Source: Methylobacterium indicum
GTDB lineage: Bacteria; Pseudomonadota; Alphaproteobacteria; Rhizobiales; Beijerinckiaceae
NCBI RefSeq assembly: GCF_001043895.1
Contig: NZ_JTHF01000081.1
Coordinates: forward strand, 1 to 46,051
DNA length: 46,051 nt
Direction: 5' to 3'
This document shows, in pieces, positions 33,953 to 43,985 of the stretch (the stretch's first letter is position 1; every line of letters starts with the position of its first letter). The position numbers and the translations under genes were made by a program. The notes below the pieces were generated by a model. It was not told where the DNA came from, did not search any database, and saw nothing but the letters and a program-made list of their open reading frames with translations.

Positions 33953-34854
33953 TGATACCCGACCTGAATGCGCTCGCAACTTTCATCCTCGTTGTCGAGG
34001 AACGTAGCTTCCGTGCGGCGGCGGATCGCCTGGGCGTTACTCGCTCGGCGGTGAGCCAGACGATCCGCCGCCTGGAGGACGCCATGGGCGTCGCGCTCGT
34101 CCAGCGGACCACCCGGAGCGTGGGCCTCACGGAAGCCGGCGAACTGCTCCACGCGGAGATCGCACCATCTCTTGGCAACATTCGGGCCGCGTTGGGGACG
34201 ATCCGCCACCTCGGGGCCGGGCCTCGTGGTCAGCTGCGCCTCGTCGTGTCGTCCATTGCGGAGGGCTTCCTGTCGGGCCCTCTCCTCGTCGGCTTCGCCG
34301 AGGCTTGCCCCGACGTCCAACTCGACGTGCTCGTGAGCGACGAGGAGATCGATATCATTGCGCACGGCTACGACGCCGGTGTGCGCCTTGGCGAGGTGAT
34401 TGAGGGGGACATGATCGCGCTACCGGTCTCGGACGACCAGCGGCAGCTCGCCGTTTGCGCGCCCAGTTACCTGGCGCAGCAGGGCGCGCCAACCCATCCG
34501 CGCGATCTCGCTACGCATCGCTGCATCGGATGGCGGCCGGCACCGCGTGCAGCGGCGTTCCGCTGGGAATTTACGGAAGCCGGGCGGGACTTCGTGGTCG
34601 ACGTCGAGCCTGAGGTGACGACCAACGACATGGCCCTCATGATCCGCATGGCCGTTGCGGGTGGCGGCATCACGTTCGGCTTGGAAGAGTCTTTTCGGCC
34701 ATGGATCGAACGGGGCGAACTCGTCCCGTTACTGGAAGCGTTCAGCCCGTTCTTTCCGGGGTTCTTCCTGTACTATCCCAGCCGGCGAAACGTGGCCCCG
34801 AAGCTGCGCGCCCTTTTGGATCATATCCGCAGGCACCGAAGGTATCGATCCTGA
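33952..34854 (+). CDS. LysR-family transcriptional regulator
   Basis: This is a 300-residue protein. The N-terminal HTH is LNALATFILVVEERSFRAAADRLGVTRSAVSQTIRRLEDAMGVALVQR-like over residues 5-52 with TEAG near 62. The substrate-binding domain runs from about 90 (GQLRLVVSS) to 295, with the usual HRCIGWR and YYPSRR elements of the CrgA/DmlR-like group. It is divergent from the SDR/Atu4866/SnoaL genes and probably activates them in response to an unknown small molecule. Confidence 0.92.
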   Translation: MIPDLNALATFILVVEERSFRAAADRLGVTRSAVSQTIRRLEDAMGVALVQRTTRSVGLTEAGELLHAEIAPSLGNIRAALGTIRHLGAGPRGQLRLVVSSIAEGFLSGPLLVGFAEACPDVQLDVLVSDEEIDIIAHGYDAGVRLGEVIEGDMIALPVSDDQRQLAVCAPSYLAQQGAPTHPRDLATHRCIGWRPAPRAAAFRWEFTEAGRDFVVDVEPEVTTNDMALMIRMAVAGGGITFGLEESFRPWIERGELVPLLEAFSPFFPGFFLYYPSRRNVAPKLRALLDHIRRHRRYRS

Positions 34855-35168
34855 TCGTCGGGGATCGCTCACCGAAAGAGGAGGGGGAGGTATCCGACAT
34901 TAGGCTCGAGGATCTCGTCGCCGCAAATCTGATCTTTGGGGGCTGCGGTAGGGCCCGCTTTGCGTCTGGATCGCGCGCAGGACAGCACGTCCGCTCACGG
35001 CAGGCTGGTCAAATCCCGCTCCCCACCCCATGCGGACCATCAGCCCTGCTGCTTTGGATGTCCGCTGTGAAGGAGGAAGCCCTTGCGGCGGTATTGGACA
35101 ACGCCGTCACGTCCGAATTCGGGCCCGGAAACCATTGTCCCACTCGAAATCGGATCACGCTTCCGACC
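34855..35168. other. 314-bp gap without a recognisable gene
   Basis: Open frames here are shadows or short pieces without ribosome sites or family likeness. It separates the LysR gene from the convergent end of the flavoprotein operon. No clear terminator hairpin or repeat was spotted. Confidence 0.5.
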
Positions 35169-36887
35169 TCACGCCCCGGCCAAGTGGCGGCCGGCGAGCC
35201 AGCCGAAGGTGAGGGCAGGTCCCAGCGTGATGCCGGGCCCCGGATAGGTGCCGCCCATGACCGAGTTCATGTCGTTGCCCGCGGCGTAGAGGCCGGGGAT
35301 CGGCGCGCCGTCGCGGTCGAGCACGCGGGCGTTCTCGTCGGTCACGATCCCGCCGGCGGTGCCGATGTCGCCGGGATAGACCCGCACGGCGTAGAACGGC
35401 GCGGTCTCGACCGTGCCGAGACAAGGGTTGCCGTCCTTGACCGTCGGGTCGCCGAGATAGCGGTTGTAGGCGTCGCCGCCCTTGCCGAACGCCGCGTCGC
35501 GCCCCTCCCGCGCGCCGCGGTTGAACGCCGCGACGGTCTCGGCGAGGACGGTGCCGTCGAGGCCGAGCTGGCGCGCGAGATCGTCGAGGGTGCGGCCCTC
35601 GACGAGGTAGCCGGCCTTCACGAGCTTGCGGAACGGGCGCCCGCCGGGCAGCGCGAGGCCGAGGCCCCAGCGCCGGAGGAAATCCGCATCGCAGATCAGG
35701 AAGGCCGGGATGCTCGGCACGCTCCGGTGGCTCTCGTGCATGGCGAGGCCGAACTCGTGGTACGAGGTCGACTCGTTGACGAAGCGCTTGGCCGCGCCGT
35801 TGACCCCGATCAGGCCGGGCTTCGCCCGCTCCCAGACGAGGTGGGGATAGCGCAGCACCGTGCCGTCGGGCTTCTCGAGGAGCGAGACCGGCGCGTGGAA
35901 GACGTTCGCGGCGTTCTCGCCCCGCACGACCGCGCCGGCGGCCTCGCCGAGGCGCAGCCCGTCGCCGGTGTTGCCGGCCGGCGCCATCGACCAGGGACCG
36001 ACCGGATGCGGCAGCAGGGCGGCGCGGCGCTCCGGATCGTGCGGGAAGCCGCCGGTGGCGAGCACGACGCCGCGCCGGGCGCGGATCGCGACCTCGCGCC
36101 CCTCGCGCGCGACCACGAGGCCGACGACGCGCCCGCCCTCGACGAGGAGGCGCCGCGCCGGGCTGTCGAGCCAGACCGGAATCCCGCGATCGAGGACGCT
36201 CCGGTAGAGCCGCGCCGCGAGCGCGTTGCCGAGGACGAGGCGGGTGCCGCGGTGGTGGCGCAGGCGGTCGGCGGCGTAGCGGGCGACGAGCGTCATCCCG
36301 TGCTTCCACGAGGCCAGCGAGCGGGTCACGCCGAGGAGATGGTAGACGTCCGTCATCGTCACCATCATGCCGCCGAGCACCGTGAACTCGGGCAGCGGGT
36401 CGCGCAGGGTGGCGAAATGGGCCCCGAGCCGCCGGCCGTCGAAGGCCAGCGGGTCCATCGCGCGCCCGCCCATCGAGGCGCCCTCGGTATCGGGGTAGTA
36501 GTCCGGCGAAGAGGTCCGCGCCGCGAGCCGCAATTCGGTGTGCCGCTCGAGATAGTCGAGCATCCTCGGCCCGGCCTCGAGATAGGCAAGCTTCATCGCA
36601 TCGCTCGACCAGTTGCCGACGATGCGGTCGAGGTAGAGCTTCGCCCGCTCCAGCGTGTCGGGATGGCCGGCCGCCGCGCCGCGGTCGGTGTTCGGGATCC
36701 AGACCGCCCCGCCCGAGACGGCGGTCGAGCCGCCGACCTTGTCGGTCTTCTCGACGATGATCACCGAGAGCCCCTCGATCGCGGCGGTGAGCGCGGCGCT
36801 CATGCCACCGGCGCCGGCGCCGACGCAGATCACGTCGGTCTCGACATCGAAGGTCGCCGGGAGGGCGTCGGCTGGCGGCCCGCTCAC
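35169..36887 (-). CDS. FAD-dependent dehydrogenase, 3-ketosteroid dehydrogenase (KstD)/fumarate reductase-like
   Basis: This is a 572-residue flavoprotein. Start GTG 36887 overlaps the upstream SDR stop by 4 bp (GTGA). The FAD dinucleotide motif GAGAGG is at 23-28, followed by VEKTDKVGGSTAVSGGAVWIPN, which fits the KstD/succinate dehydrogenase flavoprotein superfamily. Near the end, IGTAGGIVTDENARVLDRDG and GTYPGPGITLGPALTFG match the KstD flavin and substrate region, including the Tyr-x3-Gly element. These enzymes introduce a double bond next to a ketone in a ring. With three SDRs and a dedicated importer nearby, oxidation of an alicyclic or steroid-like ring is plausible, but the substrate is inferred. 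Confidence 0.88.
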   Translation of the reverse strand: MSGPPADALPATFDVETDVICVGAGAGGMSAALTAAIEGLSVIIVEKTDKVGGSTAVSGGAVWIPNTDRGAAAGHPDTLERAKLYLDRIVGNWSSDAMKLAYLEAGPRMLDYLERHTELRLAARTSSPDYYPDTEGASMGGRAMDPLAFDGRRLGAHFATLRDPLPEFTVLGGMMVTMTDVYHLLGVTRSLASWKHGMTLVARYAADRLRHHRGTRLVLGNALAARLYRSVLDRGIPVWLDSPARRLLVEGGRVVGLVVAREGREVAIRARRGVVLATGGFPHDPERRAALLPHPVGPWSMAPAGNTGDGLRLGEAAGAVVRGENAANVFHAPVSLLEKPDGTVLRYPHLVWERAKPGLIGVNGAAKRFVNESTSYHEFGLAMHESHRSVPSIPAFLICDADFLRRWGLGLALPGGRPFRKLVKAGYLVEGRTLDDLARQLGLDGTVLAETVAAFNRGAREGRDAAFGKGGDAYNRYLGDPTVKDGNPCLGTVETAPFYAVRVYPGDIGTAGGIVTDENARVLDRDGAPIPGLYAAGNDMNSVMGGTYPGPGITLGPALTFGWLAGRHLAGA

Positions 36888-37654
36888 AGCGCGTCGCCCC
36901 GGCGCGAGTAGTTGGTGACGCTCCAGCCGCCGTCGATCGCCAGCACGTGGCCGCTGATATAGGCGGCTTCCTCCGAGCACAGGAAGTAAATCGCGTTGGC
37001 GACGTCCTCCGGCCGGCCGAGGCGCGGGAAGGGGATCGGGTCGATGTTGAGCGCCTGGAAGCGCGCATCCGTGTCGATGCGCTCGCGCGTGAGCGCGGTC
37101 TCGATCACCCCGGGCGCGACGGCGTTCACGCGGATCCCCTTCGGCCCGTAATCGGCCGCCATCTGGTGGGTCAGACCGACGACCGCGGCCTTGGTGGCGG
37201 CGTAGGGCGCGACCCGCGGATGGCCGAACAGCCCGAACACCGAGGCGAGGTTGACGATCGCCCCCCGGCCCGGCGCCAGGTGCGGCAGCGCCTCGCGCGA
37301 GAAGCGGAACAAAGCCCGCAGGTTGATGTCGACGTAGCGGTCCCACTCCGCGTCGCTCGTCTGGTCCGCCGCCTTGGCGTTGCCGATGCCGGCATTGTTC
37401 ACGAGCCAGTCGAGACGGCCGAACTGCGCGAGCGCCGCGGCGACGGCGGCGCTCGGCGCGTCGTCGGCGGTGACGTCCTTGACGAGGAGCGCGACCGCCT
37501 CGGACTCGCCTGCCAGGCGGCTCGTCTCCGTCAGGCCCGCCTCGTTGAGATCGACGGCGAGCACCCGCGCACCCGCACGCACGAAGCGCAGGGTGGTGGC
37601 GCGGCCGATCCCGGAGCCGGCACCGGTGACGAGGGCGACGAAGGGTTCGGTCAT
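36884..37654 (-). CDS. SDR family oxidoreductase
   Basis: This is a 256-residue classical SDR. It has TGAGSGIG at 10-17, an acidic residue after the second strand (VDLNEAG) favouring NAD(H), NNAG near 87-90, a Ser in NLASVFGLFG, the catalytic YAATK near 151, and the C-terminal ISGHVLAIDGGWS. Its stop overlaps the flavoprotein start by 4 bp, so the two are co-translated. It probably converts an alcohol to the ketone used by that dehydrogenase. Confidence 0.9.
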   Translation of the reverse strand: MTEPFVALVTGAGSGIGRATTLRFVRAGARVLAVDLNEAGLTETSRLAGESEAVALLVKDVTADDAPSAAVAAALAQFGRLDWLVNNAGIGNAKAADQTSDAEWDRYVDINLRALFRFSREALPHLAPGRGAIVNLASVFGLFGHPRVAPYAATKAAVVGLTHQMAADYGPKGIRVNAVAPGVIETALTRERIDTDARFQALNIDPIPFPRLGRPEDVANAIYFLCSEEAAYISGHVLAIDGGWSVTNYSRRGDAL

Positions 37655-37674
37655 GGCGCGGGCTCCCGGGGTGG

Positions 37675-38406
37675 TCAGACGGCGGTGCCGCCGAGCGACT
37701 TGCCGCCGTCGACGAACAGAACCTGGCCGGTGATGAAGTCGGTGCGGGGCGAGACCAGGAAGGACACGGCGTTGGCCACGTCCTCGGGCCGGCCGGCCCG
37801 GCCGGTCGGCTGGAGGGCGAGCTGGGCGGCGATCCGCTCCGGCGTCATCTGCTGGAGGAGCGGCGTGTCGATGAGGCCCGGCGCCACCGCGTTGACCAGG
37901 ATGCCGCGCCGGATCACCTCCATGGCGAGCGCCCGGGTCAGGCTGACGACGGCCCCCTTCGAGGCGACATAGTCGACCTGGTTGAGCGCCCCGAGATAGG
38001 CCCGCGAGGCGATGTTGACGATCCGGGCGCCGGATTCCATCCGCGCGAGCGCCGCCTTCGCGAGGAGGAACGGCGCGATGGCGTTGACCTCGTAGGCGCG
38101 CCGGAAATCCTCGGGCGTCGTCGTGGCGATCGGCTTGTCGCGGAAGAAGCCCGCATTGTTGACGAGCGCCCGCAGCGGCGGGAGGTCGGCGACGAGCGCC
38201 GTCACCGCGGCCTCGTCGGTGACGTCGACCTGGCGCGCCTCGGCCGAGCGGTCCTGCGCGCGCAGCGCGTCGGCCACCGCCTCGGCGCGGGCGGCGTCGA
38301 GATCGGCCACGACCACGTGGAAGCCGTCCTCGGCCAGGCGCTCGGCGATCGCCCGCCCGATGCCGCTGCCGGCCCCCGTGACCAGGGCGGTGGGTCTGTC
38401 GCTCAT
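37675..38406 (-). CDS. SDR family oxidoreductase
   Basis: This is a 243-residue classical SDR with TGAGSGIG at 10-17, VADLDAARAE after the second strand (NAD preference), NNAG near 83-86, IASRAYLGALN and the catalytic YVASK near 146. The end, ITGQVLFVDGGKSLGG, is normal. It is 20 bp ahead of the next SDR gene and follows livF by 33 bp, all on one strand. Another redox step of the same pathway is likely. The two neighbouring SDRs are not close duplicates. Confidence 0.9.
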   Translation of the reverse strand: MSDRPTALVTGAGSGIGRAIAERLAEDGFHVVVADLDAARAEAVADALRAQDRSAEARQVDVTDEAAVTALVADLPPLRALVNNAGFFRDKPIATTTPEDFRRAYEVNAIAPFLLAKAALARMESGARIVNIASRAYLGALNQVDYVASKGAVVSLTRALAMEVIRRGILVNAVAPGLIDTPLLQQMTPERIAAQLALQPTGRAGRPEDVANAVSFLVSPRTDFITGQVLFVDGGKSLGGTAV

Positions 38407-38439
38407 GGTGGATCTCCTTGCGGATGCGCTCCCGGGCGA

Positions 38440-39148
<709 letters not shown>

Positions 39149-39156
<8 letters not shown>

Positions 39157-39961
39157 GCGCCGCCTCCCCGGATGCCGTCTCCTCGCGCGCCGCCTCGCCC
39201 GGCTGCGTCGTGCCGAGATAGGCCTCGATCACCCGGGGATCGCCGCGCACGCCGGCCGGCGTGCCCTCGGCGATCTTCTCGCCGAAGCTCAGGACGGTGA
39301 TCGTGTCGGAGATCGACATGACGAGCTGCATCACGTGCTCCACCAGCAGCACCGTGATGCCGCGCTCCCGGTTCAGCCCGGTCAGGATCGCGTCGAGGCG
39401 CTCGATCTCGCGCGAGCGCAGGCCGGCGGCCGGCTCGTCGAGCAGCAGCAGCGTCGGCGACAGGGCGAGCGCGCGGGCGACCTCGAGGAGCTTCTGGCGC
39501 CCGAAATCGAGGCCGTTCGCCTTCGTCTCGCGGCAATCCTTCAGGCCCGTGCCCTCCAGGATCTCCTCCGCCCAGGCCCGGGTCCTGGGCGAGCCCGGCC
39601 GCAGGCGATCGATCAGGCGGGTCTCGTGGCGGGAATAGGCCCCGAGCATCACGTTCTCGAGCACGGTGAGCTCGTTGAAGAGCTCGAGGTTCTGGAACGT
39701 GCGGGCGATGCCGAGCCCCGCCATGGCGTGGGCGGGCAGCCCGGTGACGTCGCGCCCGTCGAAGCGGATGCGGCCGGCGCTCGGGCGGTAGATCCGCGAC
39801 ACGCAGTTGAACACGGTCGACTTGCCGGCGCCGTTGGGGCCGATCAGGGCGTGGATCGTGCCGCGCTTCACGGCCATCGACAGGCCGTTCACCGCCGTGA
39901 GGCCGCCGAAGCGCATCGTGAGGGCGTCGAGGCTGAGGAGATCGTCCATCGGGGTGCTCAC
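39149..39961 (-). CDS. livG: ABC transporter ATP-binding protein, LivG type (second importer)
   Basis: This is a 270-residue ATPase. GTG 39961 overlaps the livM stop by 4 bp (GTGA); ATG 39949 is an alternative start four residues later. Walker A GPNGAGKST is followed by the LivG stretch GIARTFQNLELFNELTVLENVMLG. The signature is degenerate (LDFGRQKLLEVARAL), with Walker B LLLLDEPAAGL and LLVEHVMQLVMSI. The C-terminal tail after EAYLGT is extended by about 20 charged residues. Partner of LivF. Confidence 0.92.
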
Positions 39962-40875
39962 CGCCGGCCGAGGCGCGCGAAGACGCCGCGCGGCGCGTAC
40001 ATCATCACGAGGATCAGGATGCCGCCGTAGATCATCTCCTGGTAGGACGGCACCTGGCGCAGCAGCTCCGAGACCAGCCCGAACACGACCGCGCCGCCGA
40101 GCGCCCCCGTCACCGAGCCGACGCCCCCGACCACGATCATCGTCAGGACCAGGATCGTGGTCTGGAAGCCGAGGCTGTCGGGGTGGATGAAGGTCGAGAA
40201 GGTGGTGAACAGGCCGCCCGCCGCCCCGGCGAGGAAGGCCGAGAGGGTGAAGGCCAGGAGCTTGGTGCGCCGCACGTCGATGCCGACGGCCGCCGCCGCG
40301 ACCTCGGATTCCCGCACCGCCCGGAAGGCGCGGCCGAGGCCCGAGGCGTGCAGGCCCGCCACCAGGGCGACGAAGACCAGCGTCACCCCGGCGACGAGCG
40401 GGAAGGCGGCCTTGTCGGAGAGGATCGGGTGGCCGAACACCGAGGTCGGCGGGATCGCGAGCCCGTTCGGCCCGCCCGTCACCGAGGTCCAGTTGAGGAA
40501 GACCCACTGCATCGCCTCGCCGAAGGCGAAGGTCGACAGGGCCAGGTAGATGTCGCGCATGCGCAGGGACAGGACCCCGATGGCAAGCCCGCACAGGGCC
40601 GCGAGCAGGCCGCCGGCCAGGAGGGCGGCCCAGAACGGCAGTCCCAGCACACCCGCGCCGAGCGCCGCCGTGTAGATGCCGATGCCGTAGAAGGCCGCAT
40701 GCGCTAGGGAGAACTGGCCGGCCTCGCCGATGACGACGTGGAGCCCGAGCGACAGCACCACGAAGACGAGGAGCAGGTTGCCGATATAGACGACGTAGCC
40801 GGTGGCGAGCGCCGGCAGCGCGACGCCGAGCCCGACGAGGAGGACCGCGACGGCGGCGAGGGTGCGCGCGCTCAT
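39958..40875 (-). CDS. livM: ABC transporter permease, LivM type (second importer)
   Basis: This 305-residue membrane protein opens with strongly hydrophobic helices and shows LivM hallmarks: VVIGEAGQFSLAHAAFYGIGIYTAA near 47-71, LRMRDIYLALSTFAFGEAMQW near 104-124, the coupling segment AFRAVRESEVAAAAVGIDV, and MIVVGGVGSVTGALGGAVVFG. It overlaps livH by 4 bp and livG by 4 bp, so all three are coupled. Confidence 0.93.
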   Translation of the reverse strand: MSARTLAAVAVLLVGLGVALPALATGYVVYIGNLLLVFVVLSLGLHVVIGEAGQFSLAHAAFYGIGIYTAALGAGVLGLPFWAALLAGGLLAALCGLAIGVLSLRMRDIYLALSTFAFGEAMQWVFLNWTSVTGGPNGLAIPPTSVFGHPILSDKAAFPLVAGVTLVFVALVAGLHASGLGRAFRAVRESEVAAAAVGIDVRRTKLLAFTLSAFLAGAAGGLFTTFSTFIHPDSLGFQTTILVLTMIVVGGVGSVTGALGGAVVFGLVSELLRQVPSYQEMIYGGILILVMMYAPRGVFARLGRR

Positions 40876-41774
40876 ACCTTCCTCACCCGGAGACGGCCGC
40901 CGAACAGACCCTGCGGCTTGAAGATCAGGACCAGCATGATGATCACGAACGGGGCGACGGTGATCGCCCGGGTCGAGACGAAGAGGCCGACGAGGTTCTC
41001 GGCGATGCCGATGATGAAGCCGCCGACCACCGCCCCCGGCAGGCTCGTGAACCCGCCGACGATCGCCGCCGCGAAGGCGAGGGTGACGACGCCCCCCATC
41101 TCGGCGGTCATCAGGAGCTTCGGGGCGATCAGGATCGCGGCGATCGCCGAGATGCCGCCGGAGAAGATCCAGACCAGCCGCTCGGTGCGGCCGAGATTGA
41201 TGCCGACGAGCTGGGCGGCGCGCCGGTTCATGCCGACCGCCCGCATCGCCCGCCCGGTGCGGGTCAGGTTGAACACCGCGAAGAACGCCGCCATCACCGC
41301 CAGCGCAGTGACGAGGATCGCGAGGTCGAGGTAGCTCAGGGATGCCTGGCCGAGGGTGACCGACCCATCGGGCACGACCGAGGGGAAGGAGCGCGGCGTG
41401 TCGCCGAAGCCCGTGGCGCGCACCGCGCCCTTGAGCACGTAGGACAGGCCCAGCGTCGCGATGACGAGGTTGACCGAGACCCCGCGCGCCGCCGCGACCC
41501 GCCGCAGCACCACCCGCTGGAACAGGCCGGAGGCGGCGGCGATCAGGGCCACCATCGCGGGTGCCGCCGCCCAGAGCGGCAGCCCGACGATCGCGATCAG
41601 GAAGAACGCCAGGTAGGCCGCCGCCATGTAGAACTCGCCCTCGGCGAAGTTCGCCACGTCGGTCGTGCGGAACACGATCACCAGGGCGAGCGCCAGCAGG
41701 GCGTAGACCGAGCCGGTCACCAGACCGGAGGCGATGCCCTGCTGGAGGAACAGGAAGACGATGTCGGAATCCAT
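40872..41774 (-). CDS. livH: ABC transporter permease, LivH type (second importer)
   Basis: This 300-residue membrane protein has the LivH opening GLVTGSVYALLALALVIVFR near 17-36 and NFAEGEFYMAAAY, where the family more often has NFAHGE/D. The coupling stretch is TGRAMRAVGMNRRAAQLVGI, and FAAAIVGGFTSLPGAVVGGF comes late. It starts 66 bp after the binding protein stop. Forms the channel with LivM for the ligand of the binding protein at 41841. Confidence 0.93.
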   Translation of the reverse strand: MDSDIVFLFLQQGIASGLVTGSVYALLALALVIVFRTTDVANFAEGEFYMAAAYLAFFLIAIVGLPLWAAAPAMVALIAAASGLFQRVVLRRVAAARGVSVNLVIATLGLSYVLKGAVRATGFGDTPRSFPSVVPDGSVTLGQASLSYLDLAILVTALAVMAAFFAVFNLTRTGRAMRAVGMNRRAAQLVGINLGRTERLVWIFSGGISAIAAILIAPKLLMTAEMGGVVTLAFAAAIVGGFTSLPGAVVGGFIIGIAENLVGLFVSTRAITVAPFVIIMLVLIFKPQGLFGGRLRVRKV

Positions 41775-41840
41775 GGTCTGGCGATCACTGGCCCGAGATG
41801 AAGGGTCGAAGGTTATTAGGCCAAGAATAGCGGCCCGAGA

Positions 41841-43055
41841 TTACTGGCTCTGATAGGTCCAGCGGCTGGCGAAGCTACCAGGCACCGCCGTCAGCCCCTC
41901 TCCGTCGAACTTGAAGTAGGTCGACGCCTTCTGGGCGGCGTGCTCGGTCTTCGTCAGTACGATCGGCCCGGCCATGACGCCGCTGTCGAAATCGGTGCGG
42001 TCAAGGGCCTCGATCACCTTGGCGCGGGTCGGGTTCGGTCCGGCGGCCTGGAGCGCCTTCACCACGGTCATCGCCGAGGGGATGCCGTAGGGCATGTAGA
42101 CCTGCGGGTGGTCGGGCTTGCCGGCGAGGTCGGGATAGTTCGCCTTGTAGAGGTCGTAGATCCAGGACAGCTTCTCCGAGCCGGGCTTGGCCGATAGCAC
42201 CTCCTCGATATAGACGTTGCGGAAGGCGTCCTTCGAGCCGACGTTGTCGGCGAGCTGCTTCAGGTTGGCGATAGCGTTCACCGCGATGACGATCGGCTTG
42301 TTGAAGCCGAGCTCCTGCGCCTTCTTGAGGATCAGTTGGGCCGGCCGGGCGTAGGTGGCAATTACCAGGGCGTCGGCGCCCGAGGCACGCATCTTCAGGA
42401 CCGGGGCGGTGACGTCGGTGATCGACGGGCTCACCGACTCGGGCACCAAGGTGACGCCGTTGTCCTTGGCCTGGAAGCGGGCGCCCTCCAGGTTCCAGGC
42501 GCCGTAGGCGTCGTCGTGGTTGATGTAGGCGATCTTCTTCGCCTTCAGCTCCTTGCTGGCGAACTCGACGACCGAGCCGCCCATCGCGCGCTGCGAGATC
42601 GAGAAGGCGCCGTAGATGTTGGGCTGCGGCGGGTAGAGCGCGCCGTCGCCCGAGGCGTTGAGCATCACCCACGGCACGCCCGCGCGCACGACGTAGTCCT
42701 TGGCGGCGACGACCGGCGCGGAGCACGATCCGCCGTTGAGCAGGAACACGCCGTCCTGCTCGACGAGCTTCTTGACCGCCGCGACGACGTCGTTGGCGTT
42801 GCAGCGGTCGTCCTCCTGGACGATCACGATCTTGCGTCCGTGGATGCCGCCTTCCTTGTTGATCTTGTCGTAGTACATCCGGGCGGCGTTCATGACGTCG
42901 AAGCCGTAGGCCATCGAGGCGCCCGAGAGCGGGCCGAACATCCCGATCTTGATGCTCGTCGGCGTCAGCCCGGGCTCGTCCGCCCGGGCCGGGGCGGCCA
43001 GGCCTGCGAGCGCCGCCACGGCGAGCGCGATCCGGCTCAGACTGTGCTTCGTCAC
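41841..43055 (-). CDS. LIV-type ABC transporter solute-binding protein (second importer)
   Basis: This is a 404-residue periplasmic protein. GTG 43055 is chosen because GGGAGG lies 5 bp ahead; ATG 43073 in the same frame would start upstream of that site. The signal peptide (TKHSLSRIALAVAALAGLA, cut after PARA) precedes LTPTSIKIGMFGPLSGAS. The Peripla_BP_6 pattern continues with NKEGGIHGRKIVIVQEDDRC and NGGSCSAPVVAAKDY. It is the first gene of the importer, downstream of a SDR gene on the same strand. Ligand probably an amino acid, aromatic or alicyclic acid; not decidable here. Confidence 0.9.
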   Translation of the reverse strand: MTKHSLSRIALAVAALAGLAAPARADEPGLTPTSIKIGMFGPLSGASMAYGFDVMNAARMYYDKINKEGGIHGRKIVIVQEDDRCNANDVVAAVKKLVEQDGVFLLNGGSCSAPVVAAKDYVVRAGVPWVMLNASGDGALYPPQPNIYGAFSISQRAMGGSVVEFASKELKAKKIAYINHDDAYGAWNLEGARFQAKDNGVTLVPESVSPSITDVTAPVLKMRASGADALVIATYARPAQLILKKAQELGFNKPIVIAVNAIANLKQLADNVGSKDAFRNVYIEEVLSAKPGSEKLSWIYDLYKANYPDLAGKPDHPQVYMPYGIPSAMTVVKALQAAGPNPTRAKVIEALDRTDFDSGVMAGPIVLTKTEHAAQKASTYFKFDGEGLTAVPGSFASRWTYQSQ

Positions 43056-43116
43056 CGCTTCCTCCCGTCTCATGTCGTCTTTGTTTTTTCGTGATTTGGT
43101 GTCGGCGTGACCCGAT

Positions 43117-43875
43117 CTACTGCATCCGGTAGCCGCCGTTCACGTCGAGCGTGGTCCCGGTCAGGTAGGCGGAGGCCGGCGAGGCCAGGAACGCCACGGC
43201 CTCGGCGACGTCGCGGGGCTGGCCGAGGCGGCCGAGCGGCACGTTGGCTGTGGAGGCCGGCGTCGTGCCGGCTCCGCCGGCGGCGAGCCGCATCATGTCG
43301 GTGTCGATCAGCCCCGGGGCGACCGCGTTCGCGGTGATGCCGAGCGGCGCGCCCTCCCGGGCGACCGCCTTGGTGAGGCCCAGGATGGCGGCCTTGGCGG
43401 CGATGTAGGCGGCGCTGGCGTTGTAGCCGCCGAGCTGGGCCGCCACCGACGAGAAGGTCACGACCCGCCCGTGCGGGACCGGCCGCTTCTGGCGCCGCCG
43501 CAGGAAGGCGCGGGCGCACAGGAAGGTCCCGGTGGCGTTCACCCCCAGCATGTCGTGCCAGTTGGCCAGCGAGGTTTCGGCGATGAGCGGCCGGCGCCCC
43601 TCGTGCAGGAGGAGCTTGCCGGCATTGCAGACCAGGACCGCGACCGGCCCGAGATCGTCCTCGACCGCGGCGAACAGCGCCTCGACAGAGGCCTCGTCGG
43701 CCACGTCCACCGTGTAGCCGGCATGGCCCGGGCCGGGCAGGCCGGCGGCGCTGCGGCGGGCGGACTCCGCGTCGATATCCGCGGCAGCGACGGTCAGGCC
43801 GGCCTCCGCGAGGACGCGGCAGACTTCCTGCCCGATGCCGCGGCCCCCTCCCGTCACGAGCGCGATGCGGTTCAC
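43117..43875 (-). CDS. SDR family oxidoreductase
   Basis: This is a 252-residue SDR with GTG start 43875 preceded by GAGGAGG at 9 bp; the frame to 43935 runs through the operator region and is not used. TGGGRGIG is at about 8-15, ADIDAESAR after the second strand indicates NAD(H), CNAG replaces NNAG near 86-89, a Ser pair lies in TFSSVAAQLGG, the catalytic motif is YIAAK, and the end is LTGTTLDVNGGYRMQ. It heads the catabolic operon of region 5 and is divergent from its likely regulator, a GntR gene. Confidence 0.9.
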   Translation of the reverse strand: MNRIALVTGGGRGIGQEVCRVLAEAGLTVAAADIDAESARRSAAGLPGPGHAGYTVDVADEASVEALFAAVEDDLGPVAVLVCNAGKLLLHEGRRPLIAETSLANWHDMLGVNATGTFLCARAFLRRRQKRPVPHGRVVTFSSVAAQLGGYNASAAYIAAKAAILGLTKAVAREGAPLGITANAVAPGLIDTDMMRLAAGGAGTTPASTANVPLGRLGQPRDVAEAVAFLASPASAYLTGTTLDVNGGYRMQ

Positions 43876-43910
43876 GGCCGTTTCCTCCTCGGTTCTTGTT
43901 AGGTCGAACT

Positions 43911-43985
43911 TGGATACATGAATCCCTGTTGTCAAGGAAAAATTACTCTTTCAGAGCGTCAAAAGCGGGTCTATGTATCCATGAT
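43911..43985. promoter_or_regulatory. Two inverted TGGATACAT operators between SDR and GntR genes
   Basis: TGGATACATGAATCC (43911-43925) on the plus strand and TGGATACATAGACCC on the minus strand (43981-43967) are two copies of one element facing each other, 62 bp apart start to start. One abuts the GntR start codon at 43981, the other lies 36 bp upstream of the SDR start. They are strong candidates for GntR binding sites controlling both directions. Confidence 0.6.

Noticed and set aside
34701..36911. Very long plus-strand open frame (736 codons)
   Set aside because: It is the antisense shadow of the flavoprotein gene; residues are biased to Arg, Gly, Ala and Glu and no family motif appears.
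36884..38406. Tandem SDR genes considered as a recent duplication
   Set aside because: The two proteins share only the generic SDR motifs and differ throughout, so they are not recent copies.
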